Source: Bacillota bacterium (lineage in GTDB: Bacteria > Bacillota > Clostridia > Lachnospirales > Lachnospiraceae). Taken from it: a stretch of 7,284 nt of DNA. The position numbers were made by a program, and so were the translations under genes. Below are positions 5,986 to 7,284 of this stretch, one piece after another. Where the stretch lies: positions 1 through 7,284 of the forward strand of contig JAEZLY010000265.1 of NCBI GenBank assembly GCA_023414985.1, given 5' to 3'. The notes beneath the pieces were generated by a model. It made no database searches. It was not told the DNA's origin and was given only the letters and a program-made list of their open reading frames with translations. Numbering within the stretch: position 1 is the stretch's first letter; each line of letters begins with the position of its first letter.

Positions 5986-7176
5986 ATGGAGATATATTTA
6001 GATAATTCAGCAACAACGAAGGTAACCGAAGGTGTGCGGGATAAGCTCGTACAGGTACTTTATGAGGATTACGGCAATCCCTCCTCGATGCATCGGCTGG
6101 GTGTGAAGGCAGAGCAGCATATGAAGGAGGCAGCAGCTATCATTGCCGGTTGTTTGAAGGTAGAACCTAAGGAGATCTTATTTACCTCGGGTGGTACGGA
6201 GGCCAATAACCTGGCGCTGATCGGTACAGCACTTGCGAACAGACGGAGAGGCAGCCATATCATTACGACGGCCATTGAACACCCTTCGGTGCATGAACCA
6301 CTGGCTTACCTGGGAGAGAACGGATTTTCCATCAGCCGGGCACCTGTCGATCAAAGCGGCAGACTAGAGAAGGACAAACTTCTCGAGCTGATCAATGATC
6401 AGACCCTGATTGTTTCAATCATGTATGTGAACAACGAGATAGGCTCAGTACAGGACGTTGCAGCTCTCGCAGCAGCAGTGAAGGAAAAGAAGAAGGACAT
6501 CCTCTTTCATGTGGATGCAGTTCAGGCTTTTGGAAAGTATAAGATTTATCCGAAAAGGGAAGGGATAGATTTGCTGTCCTTCAGCGGTCATAAGATTCAT
6601 GGACCCAAGGGAATCGGTGCCTTATATGTCAGCGATAAGATCAAACTCAATCCCATCGTATTCGGCGGCGGACATCAGCGTGGACTTCGCTCAGGGACGG
6701 AAAATGTTCCCGGAATCGCAGGACTTGGACAGGCTGTCAAGGAGCTTTATACCGGCTTTGAGGAAAAGATTGAGAGAATGTATCAGCTGAAACAAAGGTT
6801 TTTACGCGAGGTGAGCAGGCTGGAGGGAGTAACGATCAATGGTATTCCTCCGGAATGTTCTGGGGATTTTGAGATGGAGCAGCTTAAGCTGACTGCGTCT
6901 CATATTATGAGTGTAAGCTTTGAGGGAGTACGAAGCGAGGTGTTTCTGCATGCCCTTGAGGATAAGGGAATTTACGTATCTTCAGGCTCCGCCTGTAGCT
7001 CACACCATCCGCAGCCGAGTGTGACATTGACTTCCATCGCTTTGCCGAAGGAACTGATGGATTCTACTCTTCGATTTTCCATGTCAGGTATGACAACGGA
7101 GGAAGAAATCGAAATCACATTGGAAAGTATCCGGGAGCTGCTTCCGGTATTAAGGCGATATACAAGAAAAAAATAA
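5986..7176 (+). CDS. Cysteine desulfurase (NifS/IscS family), thiI-linked
   Basis: A complete 396-residue PLP enzyme that takes sulfur from L-cysteine, giving alanine and an enzyme-bound persulfide. Visible hallmarks are YLDNSATT (4-11), NPSSMHRLG (31-39), TSGGTEANN (67-75), the PLP-stacking EHP (H99), HVDAVQ (D177, Q180), SGHKIHGPKG with the PLP lysine K203, LRSGTENVPG (R235), and SGSACSS with the catalytic C337. All expected catalytic residues are present, and length matches the family. The gene lies 27 bases before thiI, so its likely partner is ThiI, as for B. subtilis NifZ-ThiI; no scaffold gene (iscU/sufU) is visible to suggest general Fe-S assembly. Expression is probably driven by the promoter at 5856-5884 and passes a palindromic leader. 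The name could be nifZ-, nifS- or iscS-like; sequence alone does not decide. Confidence 0.93.
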   Translation: MEIYLDNSATTKVTEGVRDKLVQVLYEDYGNPSSMHRLGVKAEQHMKEAAAIIAGCLKVEPKEILFTSGGTEANNLALIGTALANRRRGSHIITTAIEHPSVHEPLAYLGENGFSISRAPVDQSGRLEKDKLLELINDQTLIVSIMYVNNEIGSVQDVAALAAAVKEKKKDILFHVDAVQAFGKYKIYPKREGIDLLSFSGHKIHGPKGIGALYVSDKIKLNPIVFGGGHQRGLRSGTENVPGIAGLGQAVKELYTGFEEKIERMYQLKQRFLREVSRLEGVTINGIPPECSGDFEMEQLKLTASHIMSVSFEGVRSEVFLHALEDKGIYVSSGSACSSHHPQPSVTLTSIALPKELMDSTLRFSMSGMTTEEEIEITLESIRELLPVLRRYTRKK

Positions 7177-7203
7177 ATTCTTCACAAGAAACAGGAGGAT
7201 AAA

Positions 7204-7284
7204 ATGTTTAAAGCATTTTTGATAAAATACGCAGAAATCGGTTTGAAGGGAAATAACCGTTATATCTTTGAGAATGCCCTGAGG
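7204..7284 (+). CDS. thiI: tRNA 4-thiouridine sulfurtransferase ThiI, 5' part
   Basis: The first 27 residues of a gene that runs off the window. The opening (MFKAFLIKYAEIGLKG, then NNRYIFE) matches the ThiI N-terminus, where YAEIGLKG is diagnostic and begins the N-terminal ferredoxin-like domain that precedes THUMP. ThiI accepts persulfide sulfur from a cysteine desulfurase and uses ATP to thiolate U8 of tRNA; in some bacteria it also feeds thiamine thiazole synthesis. The desulfurase gene 27 bases upstream and a strong AGGAGG at 7193-7198, five bases from ATG, support a two-gene operon. The ATP-binding loop, the transfer cysteine and any rhodanese domain lie beyond the window, so its variant cannot be told. 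Confidence 0.85.
   Translation, partial: MFKAFLIKYAEIGLKGNNRYIFENALR

Overview
The window comes from a moderately AT-rich, low-GC Gram-positive genome. Strong GGAGG-type ribosome binding sites, the ACT/UPF0210 pair, an LCP-type envelope enzyme and a cysteine desulfurase next to thiI together suggest an anaerobic member of the Clostridia, possibly Lachnospiraceae. The taxon is an inference from gene content and style, not from a search.

Everything lies on the plus strand. The first 31 bases are the last codons of an ACT-domain (UPF0237-type) protein. A complete UPF0210/DUF711 (PFL-family) protein follows 18 bases later (50..1414). A 217-base spacer (1415..1631), holding a candidate extended -10 promoter and a hairpin leader, precedes pepD, a complete aminoacyl-histidine dipeptidase (1632..3107). 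Only 35 bases later starts an LCP-family (LytR-CpsA-Psr) membrane protein (3143..4693), probably co-transcribed with pepD. A 255-base spacer (4694..4948) holds a 14-bp terminator-like hairpin and leads to an M23 metallopeptidase with a complete zinc site (4949..5848). A 137-base spacer (5849..5985) carries the best sigma-A promoter in the window and a palindromic leader hairpin. It is followed by a cysteine desulfurase (5986..7176) and the first 27 codons of thiI (7204 onward), which runs off the end.

Functionally there are three groups: an ACT + UPF0210 module of unknown biochemical role; a peptide-catabolism and envelope group (PepD, LCP transferase, M23 hydrolase); and a sulfur-transfer pair in which the desulfurase would supply persulfide sulfur to ThiI for 4-thiouridine in tRNA. 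Four reading frames are best started downstream of, or chosen against, a longer alternative: UPF0210 at 50, M23 at 4949, desulfurase at 5986, and pepD at 1632.

I found no mobile element, CRISPR array, tRNA, rRNA or recognisable riboswitch. The region looks like ordinary chromosomal core. The points most worth a second look are the function of the UPF0210 module, the acidic cytoplasmic region of the LCP protein, and the structured leader in front of the desulfurase-thiI pair. I do not see convincing evidence of a new multi-gene system.
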